From Noviherbaspirillum_A sp963522035 (GTDB lineage Bacteria; Pseudomonadota; Gammaproteobacteria; Burkholderiales; Burkholderiaceae_D): a stretch of 64,000 nucleotides of DNA. Below, one piece after another: positions 55,215 through 64,000 of this stretch. Made by a program: the position numbers and the translations under genes. Location: the NCBI GenBank assembly GCA_963522035.1, contig CAUQYP010000004.1, positions 1 to 64,000 of the forward strand, read 5' to 3'. Within the stretch, counting starts at the first letter, position 1. The number at the start of each line of letters is the position of its first letter. The notes under the pieces are model-generated. The model searched no databases, had not been told where the DNA came from, and worked only from the letters and a program-made list of their open reading frames with translations.

Positions 55215-56456
55215 TTACAGCTTTGCCAGGCGCTCCAGCGCCAGTTGCAAGGTCTCGTCCTGTTTCGCAAAACAGAAGCGCACGATGCCCGACTCCCTGG
55301 GCTGGTGATAAAACGCCGACACCGGGATCGCCGCCACGCCGATCTCGGTCGTCAGCCATTTCGCAAATTCTGCTTCGGGCAGATTTGACACATCCGAATA
55401 CTCGACGCACTGGAAGTAGGTGCCGTCCGAAGGCAGCAGCTTGAAACGCGTTCCCGCCAGGCCTAGTCGGAACAGGTCGCGCTTGCGCTGGTAGAAGGCC
55501 GGCAGGTCGAGATAGGGCGCCGGGTTCTTCATGAATGCAGCGAGGCCGTGCTGCACCGGCGTGTTGACCGTGAACACGTTGAACTGGTGGACCTTGCGGA
55601 ACTCGTTCATCAGCGCGGCCGGCGCGGCGACATAGCCTATCTTCCAGCCGGTGACATGGTAGGTCTTGCCGAAACTCGACACCACGAAGGACCTTGCGGC
55701 CAGCTCGGGATGGCGGCATACCGACTCGTGCCGTGCGCCGTCATACACCATGTGTTCGTACACCTCGTCGGACAGCACCAGGATATCGGTGCCGCGCACG
55801 ATGTCGGCCAACGCGCTGATGTCGCTGCCGCGCAGCACCGAGCCGGTCGGGTTATGCGGCGAGTTGATCATGATGAGCCGGGTGCGCGGGCTGACCGCGG
55901 CAGCCACTTTCTGCCATGGCACCGCGTAACCGGCGCCGCTCACTTCCATCTGCACGAAGACCGGCACGCCGCCAGCCAGCTGTATGGCCGGCACGTAGCT
56001 GTCGTAGGCCGGCTCGATGACGATGACTTCATCGCCCGGATGCACGCAGCACAGCACCGAGGTCAGGATGCCCTGGGTCGCGCCGGCGGTGACCGTGATC
56101 TCGCTGGCCGGGTCATAGCGGTGGCCGTAGATGGCTTCCACCTTGTCGGCGATCACGGCACGCAGCGCGGGTATGCCGGTCATCGGCGGATACTGGTTCA
56201 GTCCGCTGCGCATGGCGTCGGCCACGGCATCCACCAGCGCCGGATCGCAATGGAAGTCGGGAAAGCCCTGGCCCAGGTTGACCGCGCCTTTCTCGGTCGC
56301 CAGCGCCGACATGACCGTGAAGATGGTGGTGCCGACATCCGGCAGGCGCGAAGTAAGTCGGGAAAAATCCATGCTGGCTGCGGTGTCGTTGGGCATAGTC
56401 GTGCTGGCGATAAAGGTTGGTTGACTGGGTTTTTTCGTGGGTGCGGCGTTCGCCAT
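55215..56456 (-). CDS. PLP-dependent aminotransferase (YbdL/methionine aminotransferase-like)
   Basis: A 413-residue class I aminotransferase. VNLGQGFPDFHCDPALVDAV and LNQYPPMTGIPALR match the YbdL/KAT branch; VTAGATQGILTSVLCCVHPGD, INSPHNPTG, SDEVYEHM and SSFGKTYHVTGWKIGY (PLP lysine in SFGKT) are all intact. Likely role is transamination of methionine or aromatic amino acids; the exact substrate is uncertain. The start at 56456 lies two bases from the PIN gene's stop; a start at 56396 or 56372 would also keep the domain. Confidence 0.9.
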   Translation of the reverse strand: MANAAPTKKPSQPTFIASTTMPNDTAASMDFSRLTSRLPDVGTTIFTVMSALATEKGAVNLGQGFPDFHCDPALVDAVADAMRSGLNQYPPMTGIPALRAVIADKVEAIYGHRYDPASEITVTAGATQGILTSVLCCVHPGDEVIVIEPAYDSYVPAIQLAGGVPVFVQMEVSGAGYAVPWQKVAAAVSPRTRLIMINSPHNPTGSVLRGSDISALADIVRGTDILVLSDEVYEHMVYDGARHESVCRHPELAARSFVVSSFGKTYHVTGWKIGYVAAPAALMNEFRKVHQFNVFTVNTPVQHGLAAFMKNPAPYLDLPAFYQRKRDLFRLGLAGTRFKLLPSDGTYFQCVEYSDVSNLPEAEFAKWLTTEIGVAAIPVSAFYHQPRESGIVRFCFAKQDETLQLALERLAKL

Positions 56457-56457
56457 T

Positions 56458-56898
56458 CTAGCTGGCGCCGGGTTGTTCCTGAAGCCAGGCCTGCGGCGTC
56501 ATTATGCGAAACATGCCTGCCTTCGCCGTGCGCCTTGCAAGCTTGAGCAGCGCCTTGTCCTTGGTCACCAGGACAGCGGCCTGCGCGTCGCGCGCAAGTT
56601 CGAGGAACTTCTGGTCGTCGCGGTCGCTGCAAACCGGCAGCGGCGCCGTGCCGGTTCCCGCGTCGCTGATCCCGATGAGCCTGTCGAACTCGGCAGCAGC
56701 CGCCTGCCGCTTCGCCTCGTCCAGCGGCAGGTGAGGGTAGTGCAGCACGTGCAGCCATTCCTGCCGGCAGTCTTCACGGGTCACGCCCTGCACGCCGCCG
56801 CTTTGCAGCGCGTCGAGCAGCCCGTTCCAGCGCGGGTCGTGGAACACGAACAGGTCGAGCAGGACATTGGTATCGATGACCAGGCGATTCGGTATCAT
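56458..56898 (-). CDS. PIN-domain ribonuclease-like protein
   Basis: A 146-residue PIN-domain protein: RLVIDTNVLLDLFVF holds the first acidic residue, SDRDDQKFLELARDAQ the central pair and LVTKDKALLKLAR the last, matching toxin-type PIN nucleases. No antitoxin gene is next to it; it is co-directional with, and directly upstream of, the aminotransferase gene (two-base gap), so it may be a housekeeping PIN protein or an orphan toxin. It diverges from yaaA with only 27 bases between start codons. Confidence 0.82.
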   Translation of the reverse strand: MIPNRLVIDTNVLLDLFVFHDPRWNGLLDALQSGGVQGVTREDCRQEWLHVLHYPHLPLDEAKRQAAAAEFDRLIGISDAGTGTAPLPVCSDRDDQKFLELARDAQAAVLVTKDKALLKLARRTAKAGMFRIMTPQAWLQEQPGAS

Positions 56899-56925
56899 TG
56901 CGAAAAATTTTTCTGTGGAAAGCTC

Positions 56926-57699
56926 ATGCTGATTGTTTTATCGCCCGCCAAGACACTGGACTATACGTCGTCGACGGCAGCCGTCGACACCACGCTGCCC
57001 GACTTCACCAGCCATGCAGCCGCGCTGGTCAAGCGCCTGAAGCGGCTGTCGCCGGCGGAGATTGCGCAGCTGATGAACATTTCGGACCCGCTTGCGGCGC
57101 TGAATGCAGGGCGTTACGCATCGTGGACGCCGCAGTGTACCAGCGACAATGCGCGGGCGGCAGTGCTGGCGTTCAATGGCGATGTCTATGCCGGGCTGGA
57201 AGCGGCAACGCTGCCGGCGCTGGCGCTGTCCCACCTGCAGTCGCAGGTGCGCATCCTGTCAGGGCTGTACGGCCTGCTGCGACCGCTGGACCTGATGCAG
57301 CCTTACCGTCTCGAGATGGGCACGCGCCTGCAGAATGCGCGCGGCGCCAACCTGTACGAATACTGGGGCAAGCTGGTGACCGACGCCCTGGCCCGGGAGC
57401 TGGCCAGCCGCGATGAGGCGGCGCTGGTCAACCTGGCTTCCGAGGAATATTTCAAGGTGGTGCAGCCGGCGCGGCTGAAGGCGCCAGTGATCACGCCGGT
57501 GTTCCAGGACTGGAAGGACGGCCGGTACAAGATTATTTCGTTTCATGCGAAGAAGGCGCGCGGCATGATGGCGCGCTTTGCCGCGGTGAACGGGGTAACC
57601 GCGCCCGAACAGTTGAAGGCGTTCGACCTCGGTGGCTATGCGTTCGACGCAGCCGATTCGGATGGCAGTCGCTGGATGTTCAGGCGGCGGGCGGCTTGA
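56926..57699 (+). CDS. yaaA: Peroxide stress protein YaaA (DUF328 family)
   Basis: A 257-residue YaaA. LIVLSPAKTLDY at the N-terminus, FNGDVYAGL, LSGLYGLLRPLDLMQPYRLEM and NLASEEYFKVV are family hallmarks, and KIISFHAKKARGMMARF ends it. YaaA lowers free intracellular iron and DNA damage under peroxide stress. The ATG at 56926 begins exactly at the family start; the frame is open further upstream but without homology. Confidence 0.93.
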   Translation: MLIVLSPAKTLDYTSSTAAVDTTLPDFTSHAAALVKRLKRLSPAEIAQLMNISDPLAALNAGRYASWTPQCTSDNARAAVLAFNGDVYAGLEAATLPALALSHLQSQVRILSGLYGLLRPLDLMQPYRLEMGTRLQNARGANLYEYWGKLVTDALARELASRDEAALVNLASEEYFKVVQPARLKAPVITPVFQDWKDGRYKIISFHAKKARGMMARFAAVNGVTAPEQLKAFDLGGYAFDAADSDGSRWMFRRRAA

Positions 57700-57782
57700 A
57701 GCGCCGACGCAAGATCAGGCACGCCGGCGCCGCTTCCAGCCGCTTTCCATAGGCCCATTACTGCCCGCCGGCCCGAAACGCT

Positions 57783-58589
57783 CTACCAGATCTTCCACCA
57801 CGGCGATTTGACTGTCTTCACGACGCCGGTGACAGGCAACTCGCTGTTCGGGAAGTTTTGCTTGAAAACGCGGTTGGCATCGTCCCGCAATTCCGGCATG
57901 CCGAGCGCATCGTAGGAGCGGGCCATGATGAACAGCGCTTCCTCGACCGCCGGCGTGTCCTTGAACTCGCGCACGACTTGCTGCGCGCGGTTGGCCGCTG
58001 CCAGGTAGGCGCCGCGACGGTAGTAATAATTGGCGACGTGTACGTCGTACTGGGCCATGGCGTTGACCAGGTAGGCCATGCGGTCGCGGCCATCCTGCGC
58101 ATAGATGCTGTTGGGATAGCGGTCGATCAGCAGCTTGAACGAGTCGAATGCCTCGCGCGCCGCTTTCGGGTCGCGTTCGGTCAGGTCCTGGCGCGAAACG
58201 AAGTCGAACAGGCTGAGCTTGTCATTGAAGTTGATCAGGCCGCGCAGGTAGTACATGTAGTCGACGTTCGGGTGATTCGGGTGCAGCTTGATGAAGCGCT
58301 CGACCGCAGCCAGCGCCAGCGCCTGGTCGCCGGCGCGGTAGTGCGCATAGGCGATGTCCATTTGCGCCTGCTGCGCATAGGTGCCGAACGGGTAGCGGGA
58401 TTCGAGTTTCTCGAAGTACTTGATGGACTTCTCGTAGCCGCCGGCATTCAGTTCCTCGCGGGCCTCGGCATACAATTTCTGGGCTGACCAGTTGCGCGTT
58501 TCGTCCGGGGGTTCGGATTGCAGTAAACTGCACGCCGAAAGCGACAGCATGAATGCGATCAATAGAAATTTCAGAGATTTTATCTGCAT
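57783..58589 (-). CDS. bamD: Outer membrane protein assembly factor BamD
   Basis: A 268-residue lipoprotein: signal peptide with lipobox LSACSLL (C20), then tetratricopeptide repeats, including YAEAREELNAGGYEKSIKYF and YPFGTYAQQAQMDIAYAHY (the LESRYPFG block is the family mark). It is the essential lipoprotein of the BAM complex, folding outer-membrane proteins. It is divergent from rluD, a gene order conserved in beta- and gammaproteobacteria. Confidence 0.95.
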   Translation of the reverse strand: MQIKSLKFLLIAFMLSLSACSLLQSEPPDETRNWSAQKLYAEAREELNAGGYEKSIKYFEKLESRYPFGTYAQQAQMDIAYAHYRAGDQALALAAVERFIKLHPNHPNVDYMYYLRGLINFNDKLSLFDFVSRQDLTERDPKAAREAFDSFKLLIDRYPNSIYAQDGRDRMAYLVNAMAQYDVHVANYYYRRGAYLAAANRAQQVVREFKDTPAVEEALFIMARSYDALGMPELRDDANRVFKQNFPNSELPVTGVVKTVKSPWWKIW

Positions 58590-58634
58590 GGGGTTTCGCG
58601 TGACTGACGACTGAACAATGAATGATTATAGCTG

Positions 58635-59675
58635 ATGGGATATGCCGTGCCGCCAATTGAACACCCGAACTCCACCGACCTTCCGCCCGATGACGCCTAT
58701 GAGGAAAGCGACGATGTCGAGCTTGTCGCGGAGGCGGACGAAGCGATCGTTCTGGCGCTTTCCGAGGCCGATTGCGGCATGCGGCTGGACAAGGTGCTGT
58801 CCCGTTATCTTCCGGATTACTCCCGCAGCCGGCTGCAGCAATGGATAGAAGACGGCCATGTCACGGTCGACGGCAAGACCGCGCGCGCCAAGAGCACGAT
58901 GTTCGGCGACGAGCAGGTGCTGGTCCAGCCCCAGGCCGCGGCCGACGCCCATGCCTACGAGCCGGAGCCGATGGCGCTGGACATCGTCTACGAAGACCAG
59001 GCCATCATGGTCATCGACAAGCCGGCCGGGCTGGTCGTCCATCCGGGCGCAGGCAACTGGTCCGGCACGCTGCAGAATGGGCTGCTGCACTATTACCCTC
59101 CGATTGCCGACGTGCCCCGTGCGGGCATCGTGCACCGGCTCGACAAGGACACCAGCGGCCTGATGGTGGTGGCCAGGACCATGCAGGCGCAGACCGACCT
59201 GGTGCGCCAGCTGCAGGCGCGCACCGTGCACCGGGTCTACCTGGCGCTGGTCTGGGGCACGCCGCAGGTCGGCGGCAAGGTCGACGCGGCGATCGGCCGC
59301 CATCCGCGCGAGCGCATCCGGATGTCGGTGCAGAACAACCTGACCGCCAAGCCGGCGGTCACCCATTTCCGCCGGCTCGCGACCGGCCTGCTCGAAGGCA
59401 AGCCGGTCAGTCTGCTGCGGTGCGAGCTTGAAACCGGCCGCACCCACCAGATCCGCGTGCACATGCAGTCGCTCGGCTTCGCGCTGGTTGGCGATGCGCT
59501 CTATGGCAAGCCGCACCTGGCGCCGGTATTCGGGCGGCAGGCGCTGCATGCGTGCCGGCTAGGCCTGGTGCACCCGGTCAGCCGCGAGGAAGTCGAATGG
59601 CAGGCGCCGTTGCCGGAGGACATGGCTGCACTCATTGCACGCGCCGGCATTACGCTGGAGCCGGGTGCGGCATGA
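58635..59675 (+). CDS. rluD: 23S rRNA pseudouridine synthase RluD
   Basis: A 346-residue RluA-family synthase (U1911/1915/1917 of 23S rRNA). An S4 domain (MRLDKVLSRYLPDYSRSRLQ) follows an acidic N-terminal extension; the catalytic aspartate is in HRLDKDTSGLMVV (about residue 170); ETGRTHQIRVHMQSLG and LYGKPHL are further blocks. Divergent from bamD; its stop overlaps the start of pgeF by four bases. Confidence 0.93.
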   Translation: MGYAVPPIEHPNSTDLPPDDAYEESDDVELVAEADEAIVLALSEADCGMRLDKVLSRYLPDYSRSRLQQWIEDGHVTVDGKTARAKSTMFGDEQVLVQPQAAADAHAYEPEPMALDIVYEDQAIMVIDKPAGLVVHPGAGNWSGTLQNGLLHYYPPIADVPRAGIVHRLDKDTSGLMVVARTMQAQTDLVRQLQARTVHRVYLALVWGTPQVGGKVDAAIGRHPRERIRMSVQNNLTAKPAVTHFRRLATGLLEGKPVSLLRCELETGRTHQIRVHMQSLGFALVGDALYGKPHLAPVFGRQALHACRLGLVHPVSREEVEWQAPLPEDMAALIARAGITLEPGAA

Positions 59676-60433
59676 CCTCCTGCATCGTCCCCGACTGGGC
59701 CGCGATGCCGGCGACCGTCGGCGCGCTGTCCACCACGCGGGGTGGCGGCGTCAGCGCCGCGCCGTTTGACGACGGCGCCGGCGGCGGCGGGCTGAACCTC
59801 GGTTCGCATGTCGGCGACGACGCCGGCAGCGTGATGCGGAACCGGGCGATCCTGCAGGCGCAACTGCCGGGCCCGCCGGTCTGGCTCAACCAGGTGCACG
59901 GCGCCGACGTGGTCGATGCTGCTACGGTCACAGGCGTGCTGGACGCCGACGCCAGCATCGCGACCCGGCCCGGCGTGGTCTGCGCCATAATGACCGCCGA
60001 CTGCCTGCCGGTGCTGTTTGCCGACCGCGCGGGTACCGTGGTCGGCGCGGCGCATGCGGGCTGGCGCGGACTGGCGCAAGGTGTGCTGCAAAACACGGTG
60101 GCGCGCATGCGGCAAGCGGGCGCGACGGACATTACTGCCTGGCTCGGCCCGGCCATCGGTCCGCAGGCGTTCGAGGTCGGCGCCGAAGTGCGCGCCGCCT
60201 TTGCGGACCTTGACCCGGCAGCCGCCGACGCTTTCGCCATGCAGCCCGGCGGCAAGTACCTGGCCGATATCTACCGGCTGGCCCGGCTTGCGCTTGCCGG
60301 CTGCGGCGTGCGGCAGGTCGACGGCGGCGATTTCTGCACGGTCAGCGACGAAGCCCGTTTCTACTCGTACCGCCGCGATCGCGTCAGCGGGCGTATGGCC
60401 TCGCTGGTCTGGATCAAGCCGGCCCTGTCTTAA
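59672..60433 (+). CDS. pgeF: Peptidoglycan editing factor / YfiH family (multi-copper-oxidase-like laccase)
   Basis: A 253-residue YfiH/PgeF protein. STTRGGGVSAAPFDD, WLNQVHGADVVD, MTADCLPVLFAD and AAHAGWRGLAQGVL give the metal-site histidines and cysteine; FCTVSDEARFYSYRRD is the C-terminal block. It clears misincorporated amino acids from peptidoglycan precursors in characterised relatives. ATGA overlap with rluD shows coupling. Confidence 0.9.
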   Translation: MTSCIVPDWAAMPATVGALSTTRGGGVSAAPFDDGAGGGGLNLGSHVGDDAGSVMRNRAILQAQLPGPPVWLNQVHGADVVDAATVTGVLDADASIATRPGVVCAIMTADCLPVLFADRAGTVVGAAHAGWRGLAQGVLQNTVARMRQAGATDITAWLGPAIGPQAFEVGAEVRAAFADLDPAAADAFAMQPGGKYLADIYRLARLALAGCGVRQVDGGDFCTVSDEARFYSYRRDRVSGRMASLVWIKPALS

Positions 60434-60669
60434 GTCGGAGGCGGCTGCTCCGGCGTCGCCGCCTGCTCGGCCGCGGCCGCCTGGCGCTGCCGTTCCTGCT
60501 GCTCTGCAGCACGCCTGCGCTTGCGCTGGCGTCCGCCGCTGATGTATAAGAGCAGGGCCACCGGCACCAGTCCGTACAGGATAAAGGTCATGACGCCGGC
60601 CACTGGCGTCGTTTCCGTGATGGACATCATGAGCACTACGTAGAGCCAGCCGACGGCGACAATAAACAT
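60430..60669 (-). CDS. Small two-helix membrane protein
   Basis: A 79-residue protein: two hydrophobic helices (VAVGWLYVVLMMSI, GVMTFILYGLVPVALLLYI), then a strongly basic and glutamine/alanine-rich cytoplasmic tail. Its stop overlaps the stop of pgeF by four bases. Function unknown; it starts 64 bases from the divergent phaC. Confidence 0.65.
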   Translation of the reverse strand: MFIVAVGWLYVVLMMSITETTPVAGVMTFILYGLVPVALLLYISGGRQRKRRRAAEQQERQRQAAAAEQAATPEQPPPT

Positions 60670-60732
60670 GGAAAATACCGGAATAGAAGAAGTCTTGGAA
60701 CCTTAACGATACGCGAAACCGGGAAGACAAGC

Positions 60733-62460
60733 ATGAAGACGCTCACGCCGCAGGATGCAGCAGCATGGATGGCCCAGTTATCCGACCCGAAGGCCTGGCA
60801 GGACCTGATGAAGCAGTCGCAAACCATGCCGTTCAATGGTTCCGGTCTGCTTCCGGGTCCGCTGTCGCAGGATCTTGCGGTGCTCATCGAGCCGGCAGCG
60901 CTGACCAAGCTGCAGAATGACTATGTCCAGGAGTTTTCCGCGCTGTGGCAAAAGCTCGCGAGCGCAGAGCCGCCCGAAGTCGGCGACAAGCGGTTCAGCA
61001 CCGAGGCATGGAAGTCCAATCCGCTGCATGCATTCAACGCCGCCGCCTACCTGCTCAATGCGCGCTTCATGATGGCCATGGCGGACGCGGTCAGCGCGGC
61101 GCCCAAGGTCAAGCAGCGTATCCGTTTCGCGATCCAGCAGACCATCGACGCGATGTCGCCTTCGAACTTCCTGGTGACCAACCCGGAAGCGCAGAAGAAG
61201 CTGGTCGAGTCCAAGGGCGAGAGCCTGGCCAAGGGCATTGCCTTGATGCTGGCAGACATGGGCAAGGGCCGCATTTCGCAGACCGATGAAACCGCGTTCA
61301 ATGTCGGCGGCAATGTCGCCACCACGGAAGGCGCGGTCGTGTTCGAGAACGAACTGTTCCAGCTCATCCAGTACAAGCCGCTGACCAAGACCGTGTACGA
61401 ACGGCCGCTGCTGCTGGTGCCGCCCTGCATCAACAAGTTCTACATCATGGACCTGCAGCCGGCAAATTCGCTGGTGCGTTACGCGGTCGAGCAGGGGCAC
61501 ACGGTGTTCCTGGTGTCATGGGTCAATCCCGACGCATCGTTGAAGGATGCCACCTGGGACGACTACATCGAGAACGGCGCGATCAAGGCGATCGAGGTCG
61601 TGCGCGAGATCGGCGGACGCGACCAGATCAACGCGCTGGGTTTCTGCGTCGGCGGCACCATCCTGGCGACGGCATTGTCGGTGATGGCAGCGCGCGGCGA
61701 GAAGCCGGCCGCCAGCATTACGCTGCTGACCACGCTGCTCGACTTTTCCGACACCGGGGTGCTGGAAGTCTATATCGATGAAGAACAGGTCGCGCGCCGC
61801 GAAGCCAGCATAGGCCAGGGCGGCATGATGCCGGGCCGCGACTTCACGGCAGCGTTTTCCAGCCTGCGGCCCAACGACCTGGTATGGAACTATGTCGAGC
61901 AGAGCTACCTGAAAGGCGTCGAGCCACCGGCCTTCGACCTGCTGTACTGGAACGCGGATGCAACCAATCTGCCAGGACCGATGTTCTGCTATTACCTGCG
62001 CAATATGTATCTTGAAAACAATCTGCGCGAACCCGGCAAGCTGACGGTGGCAGGCCAGGCCCTGGACCTTGGCCGCATCGACCTGCCGGCCTTCGTCTAT
62101 GCGTCGAAGGAAGACCATATCGTGCCGTGGAAGGCAGCATACGAGTCGCTCAACCTGATCAACACGAAAAACCGCAAGCGCAGCCGTTTCGTGCTTGGCG
62201 CGTCCGGCCATATCGCCGGCGTGATCAACCCGGCGTCCAAGAACAAGCGCAGCCACTGGGTCAACGGCGAGGTGCCGGCACAAGCGGATGCCTGGCTGGC
62301 AGGCGCCCAGGAGAAACCAGGCAGCTGGTGGACCGAGTGGGCTGCTTTCCTTGCCGAAAATGGCGGCAAGGAAGTCAATGCGCCACGGGGCTACGGTTCA
62401 GGCAAGTACAAACCGGTGGAGGCCGCACCAGGCAGGTATGTGACCCGGAAAGCCGCCTGA
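60733..62460 (+). CDS. phaC: Class I poly(3-hydroxyalkanoate) synthase PhaC
   Basis: A 575-residue class I PHA synthase. The N-terminal region has WKSNPLHAFNAAAYLLNARF; the lipase-box-like GFCVGGT carries catalytic C305; the aspartate and histidine are in YASKEDHIVPWKAAYES and FVLGASGHIAGVINP. It polymerises (R)-3-hydroxyacyl-CoA on granule surfaces. phaR follows; phaA/phaB are not in the window, so precursors must come from elsewhere, possibly including the hydratases here (inference). Confidence 0.95.
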   Translation: MKTLTPQDAAAWMAQLSDPKAWQDLMKQSQTMPFNGSGLLPGPLSQDLAVLIEPAALTKLQNDYVQEFSALWQKLASAEPPEVGDKRFSTEAWKSNPLHAFNAAAYLLNARFMMAMADAVSAAPKVKQRIRFAIQQTIDAMSPSNFLVTNPEAQKKLVESKGESLAKGIALMLADMGKGRISQTDETAFNVGGNVATTEGAVVFENELFQLIQYKPLTKTVYERPLLLVPPCINKFYIMDLQPANSLVRYAVEQGHTVFLVSWVNPDASLKDATWDDYIENGAIKAIEVVREIGGRDQINALGFCVGGTILATALSVMAARGEKPAASITLLTTLLDFSDTGVLEVYIDEEQVARREASIGQGGMMPGRDFTAAFSSLRPNDLVWNYVEQSYLKGVEPPAFDLLYWNADATNLPGPMFCYYLRNMYLENNLREPGKLTVAGQALDLGRIDLPAFVYASKEDHIVPWKAAYESLNLINTKNRKRSRFVLGASGHIAGVINPASKNKRSHWVNGEVPAQADAWLAGAQEKPGSWWTEWAAFLAENGGKEVNAPRGYGSGKYKPVEAAPGRYVTRKAA

Positions 62461-62592
62461 GCTTGCGCGGCGTCTTGCAATAACGGCAAATACACCTTAA
62501 ACCTTTGATTTGAAGAACTATAATTAATTGGGTGCGGTAGGCGCCCACCGACTTCCAGGCCGGAATGCAGCAGAGCGAAAGAGTGTATCAAA

Positions 62593-63198
62593 GTGAATTT
62601 TCAAATGAACAGTGCAAAGAAGGCGTCGGACCGGTTAATCAAGAAGTATCCGAACCGCCGGCTGTACGACACGCAAACCAGTTCCTACATCACGCTGACG
62701 GATGTCAAGCAGCTGGTGCTTGCCAACGAGGAATTTACGGTGGTCGACGCCAAGAGCGAGGAAGACCTGACGCGCAGCATCTTGCTGCAGATCATCCTGG
62801 AAGAGGAGTCCAACGGCTCGCCGATGTTCTCCAGCGGCGCGCTGGCGCAGATCATCCGTTACTACGGGCATGCAATGCAGGGCATGATGGGTTCCTACCT
62901 GGAAAAGAATATCCAGGCCTTCATCGACATCCAGAACAAGCTGACGGAAAACTCGAAGGGCCTGTACGAGGGAAAACCTTTCAGCCCGGAAATGTGGACA
63001 CAGTTCATGAGCGTGCAGGGGCCGATGATGCAGGGCATGATGACCAATTACATCGAGCAGAGTAAGAGCCTGTTCATCCAGATGCAGGAACAGATGCAGA
63101 ACCAGACCAAGAGCATGTTCGGCACCTTCCCGTTCGTGCCGCCTGCTGCGCCGCCCACCACACCTTCGGCAGCGCCACCCGAGAAAAAAGACAAATAA
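62593..63198 (+). CDS. phaR: Polyhydroxyalkanoate synthesis repressor PhaR
   Basis: A 201-residue PhaR: the DNA-binding N-terminal domain reads KKYPNRRLYDTQTSSYITL, TDVKQLVLANEEFTVVDAKS follows, and a helical PHB-granule-binding part with repeated QGMM and IQ pairs and a proline/alanine-rich tail ends it. It represses phasin and its own genes and is released by binding PHB granules. The GTG at 62593 is used; an ATG at 62605 is possible. A structured 130-base leader precedes it. Confidence 0.92.
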   Translation: MNFQMNSAKKASDRLIKKYPNRRLYDTQTSSYITLTDVKQLVLANEEFTVVDAKSEEDLTRSILLQIILEEESNGSPMFSSGALAQIIRYYGHAMQGMMGSYLEKNIQAFIDIQNKLTENSKGLYEGKPFSPEMWTQFMSVQGPMMQGMMTNYIEQSKSLFIQMQEQMQNQTKSMFGTFPFVPPAAPPTTPSAAPPEKKDK

Positions 63199-63271
63199 GG
63201 CGCTGCCCGGAAGGCTGGCGGCGATGCGGGTACAATAGCGGCTTCGTTTTTCTCCGCCAGACCCCCATCCC

Positions 63272-64000
63272 ATGTCTATCGTTTCCCTGCCGACGCCCAA
63301 GGTCGGCTTCGTTTCCCTTGGCTGCCCGAAGGCGCTGGTCGATTCCGAGCAGATCCTCACGCAATTGCGCGCGGAGGGCTATGACACCGCGAAGTCCTAC
63401 GACGGCGCCGACATCGTCATCGTCAACACCTGCGGCTTTATCGACGCCGCGGTGCAGGAGTCGCTCGACGCCATCGGCGAAGCCATCAGCGAGAATGGCC
63501 GCGTGATCGTCACCGGCTGCCTGGGCGCGAAGAAGGATGCGCAGGGCGACGACATCATCCAGAAAGTGCATCCCAAGGTGCTGGCAGTCACCGGCCCGCA
63601 TGCGCTCGGCGAAGTGATGGACGCAGTGCACCTGCACCTTCCCAAGCCGCATGCGCCGTTCATCGACCTGGTGCCGGCGCAGGGCATCAAGCTGACGCCA
63701 AAGCACTATGCCTACCTGAAAATTTCGGAAGGCTGCAATCATCGCTGCAGCTTCTGCATCATCCCGTCGATGCGCGGCGACCTGGTGTCGCGGCCCATTG
63801 CCGACGTGATGCTGGAGGCAGAGAACCTGTTCAAGGCCGGCGTCAGGGAGCTGCTGGTGATTTCGCAGGACACCAGCGCCTATGGCGTCGACGTGAAGTT
63901 CCGCACCGGCTTCTGGAACGGCACGCCGGTCAAGACCCACATGACGCAACTGGTCGGCGCGCTCGAGCAGCTGGCGAAGCAGTACGGGGCCTGGGTGCGG
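63272..64000 (+). CDS. rimO: Ribosomal protein S12 methylthiotransferase RimO, 3' end beyond window
   Basis: The first 243 codons of RimO, a radical-SAM enzyme that methylthiolates Asp88 of ribosomal protein S12. The UPF0004 domain starts KVGFVSLGCPKALVDSEQIL and holds its three cluster cysteines; the radical-SAM triad is in EGCNHRCSFC (C-x3-C-x2-C). Translation is open to the window edge, and the C-terminal TRAM domain is not included. Confidence 0.95.
   Translation, partial: MSIVSLPTPKVGFVSLGCPKALVDSEQILTQLRAEGYDTAKSYDGADIVIVNTCGFIDAAVQESLDAIGEAISENGRVIVTGCLGAKKDAQGDDIIQKVHPKVLAVTGPHALGEVMDAVHLHLPKPHAPFIDLVPAQGIKLTPKHYAYLKISEGCNHRCSFCIIPSMRGDLVSRPIADVMLEAENLFKAGVRELLVISQDTSAYGVDVKFRTGFWNGTPVKTHMTQLVGALEQLAKQYGAWVR

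Noticed and set aside
56458..56898. Complete toxin-antitoxin pair with the PIN protein
   Set aside because: No antitoxin-like small gene lies upstream or downstream; neighbours are yaaA and an aminotransferase.
62530..62592. SRP-RNA-like core (CAGG-CC-GGAA...AGCAG) in the phaR leader
   Set aside because: The pairing next to the GGAA loop fails (C opposite T) and the outer helices of 4.5S RNA are missing; it is a structured leader at most.

Overview
The window looks like a chromosomal segment of a GC-rich betaproteobacterium, most likely Burkholderiales and probably Oxalobacteraceae (the Massilia, Noviherbaspirillum and Herbaspirillum type). This is inferred from the phaC-phaR-rimO and bamD/rluD-pgeF gene orders, the exosortase-A-type accessory genes, and conserved acyl-CoA metabolism blocks of that lineage. 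No 16S gene is present, so the genus is not fixed.

Layout. Bases 1-6.3 kb hold the tail of an exosortase-A-associated locus (acyl-CoA ligase, PLP decarboxylase), manC, a small unknown protein, a periplasmic trypsin-like protease, a YdcF-type membrane protein and tRNA-Leu(UAA). Directly after the tRNA lies a decayed prophage scrap (6.7-7.4 kb). From 7.3 to 45.6 kb the window is an AT-richer surface-polysaccharide island. It holds about fourteen intact glycosyltransferases (GT2, GT4, three GT32 paralogues, RgpF-type, GT39-type), two acyltransferases, an O-antigen ligase/polymerase-like protein, a Wzx-type flippase, a polysaccharide deacetylase and an ATP-grasp/tyrosine-phosphatase fusion. Genes lie on both strands in short operons. 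The island is full of wreckage: broken copies of a GT2, a GT32, a wzx and probably an acyltransferase, plus a transposase scrap and two decayed genes I cannot name.

Inserted in the island at 16.7-21.8 kb is a GC-rich minus-strand block of phage-type recombination genes: a RecD2-like helicase, SSB, a Gp157-like protein, a RecA-fold (Sak4-like) ATPase and an unknown protein.

From 45.7 kb to the end the sequence is dense, GC-rich and core-like. A plus-strand operon carries two acyl-CoA dehydrogenases and two MaoC hydratases. A minus-strand group carries an enoyl-CoA hydratase, a histidine phosphatase, an APH-type kinase and an ACAD11-type acyl-CoA dehydrogenase. Two GSTs, an aminotransferase, a PIN protein, yaaA, bamD, rluD, pgeF, phaC, phaR and the 5' part of rimO follow. 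Two features tie this part together: similar palindromic operators (GTACGATCGTAC and GCACGGTCGTGC) in front of the two acyl-CoA dehydrogenase operons, and three copies of a ~101-bp palindromic repeat at gene 3' ends. The APH kinase plus acyl-CoA dehydrogenase pair resembles the LvaA/LvaC and ACAD10/11 system for 4-hydroxyacyl-CoAs, whose 3-hydroxyacyl-CoA products could feed the PHA synthase nearby (inference).
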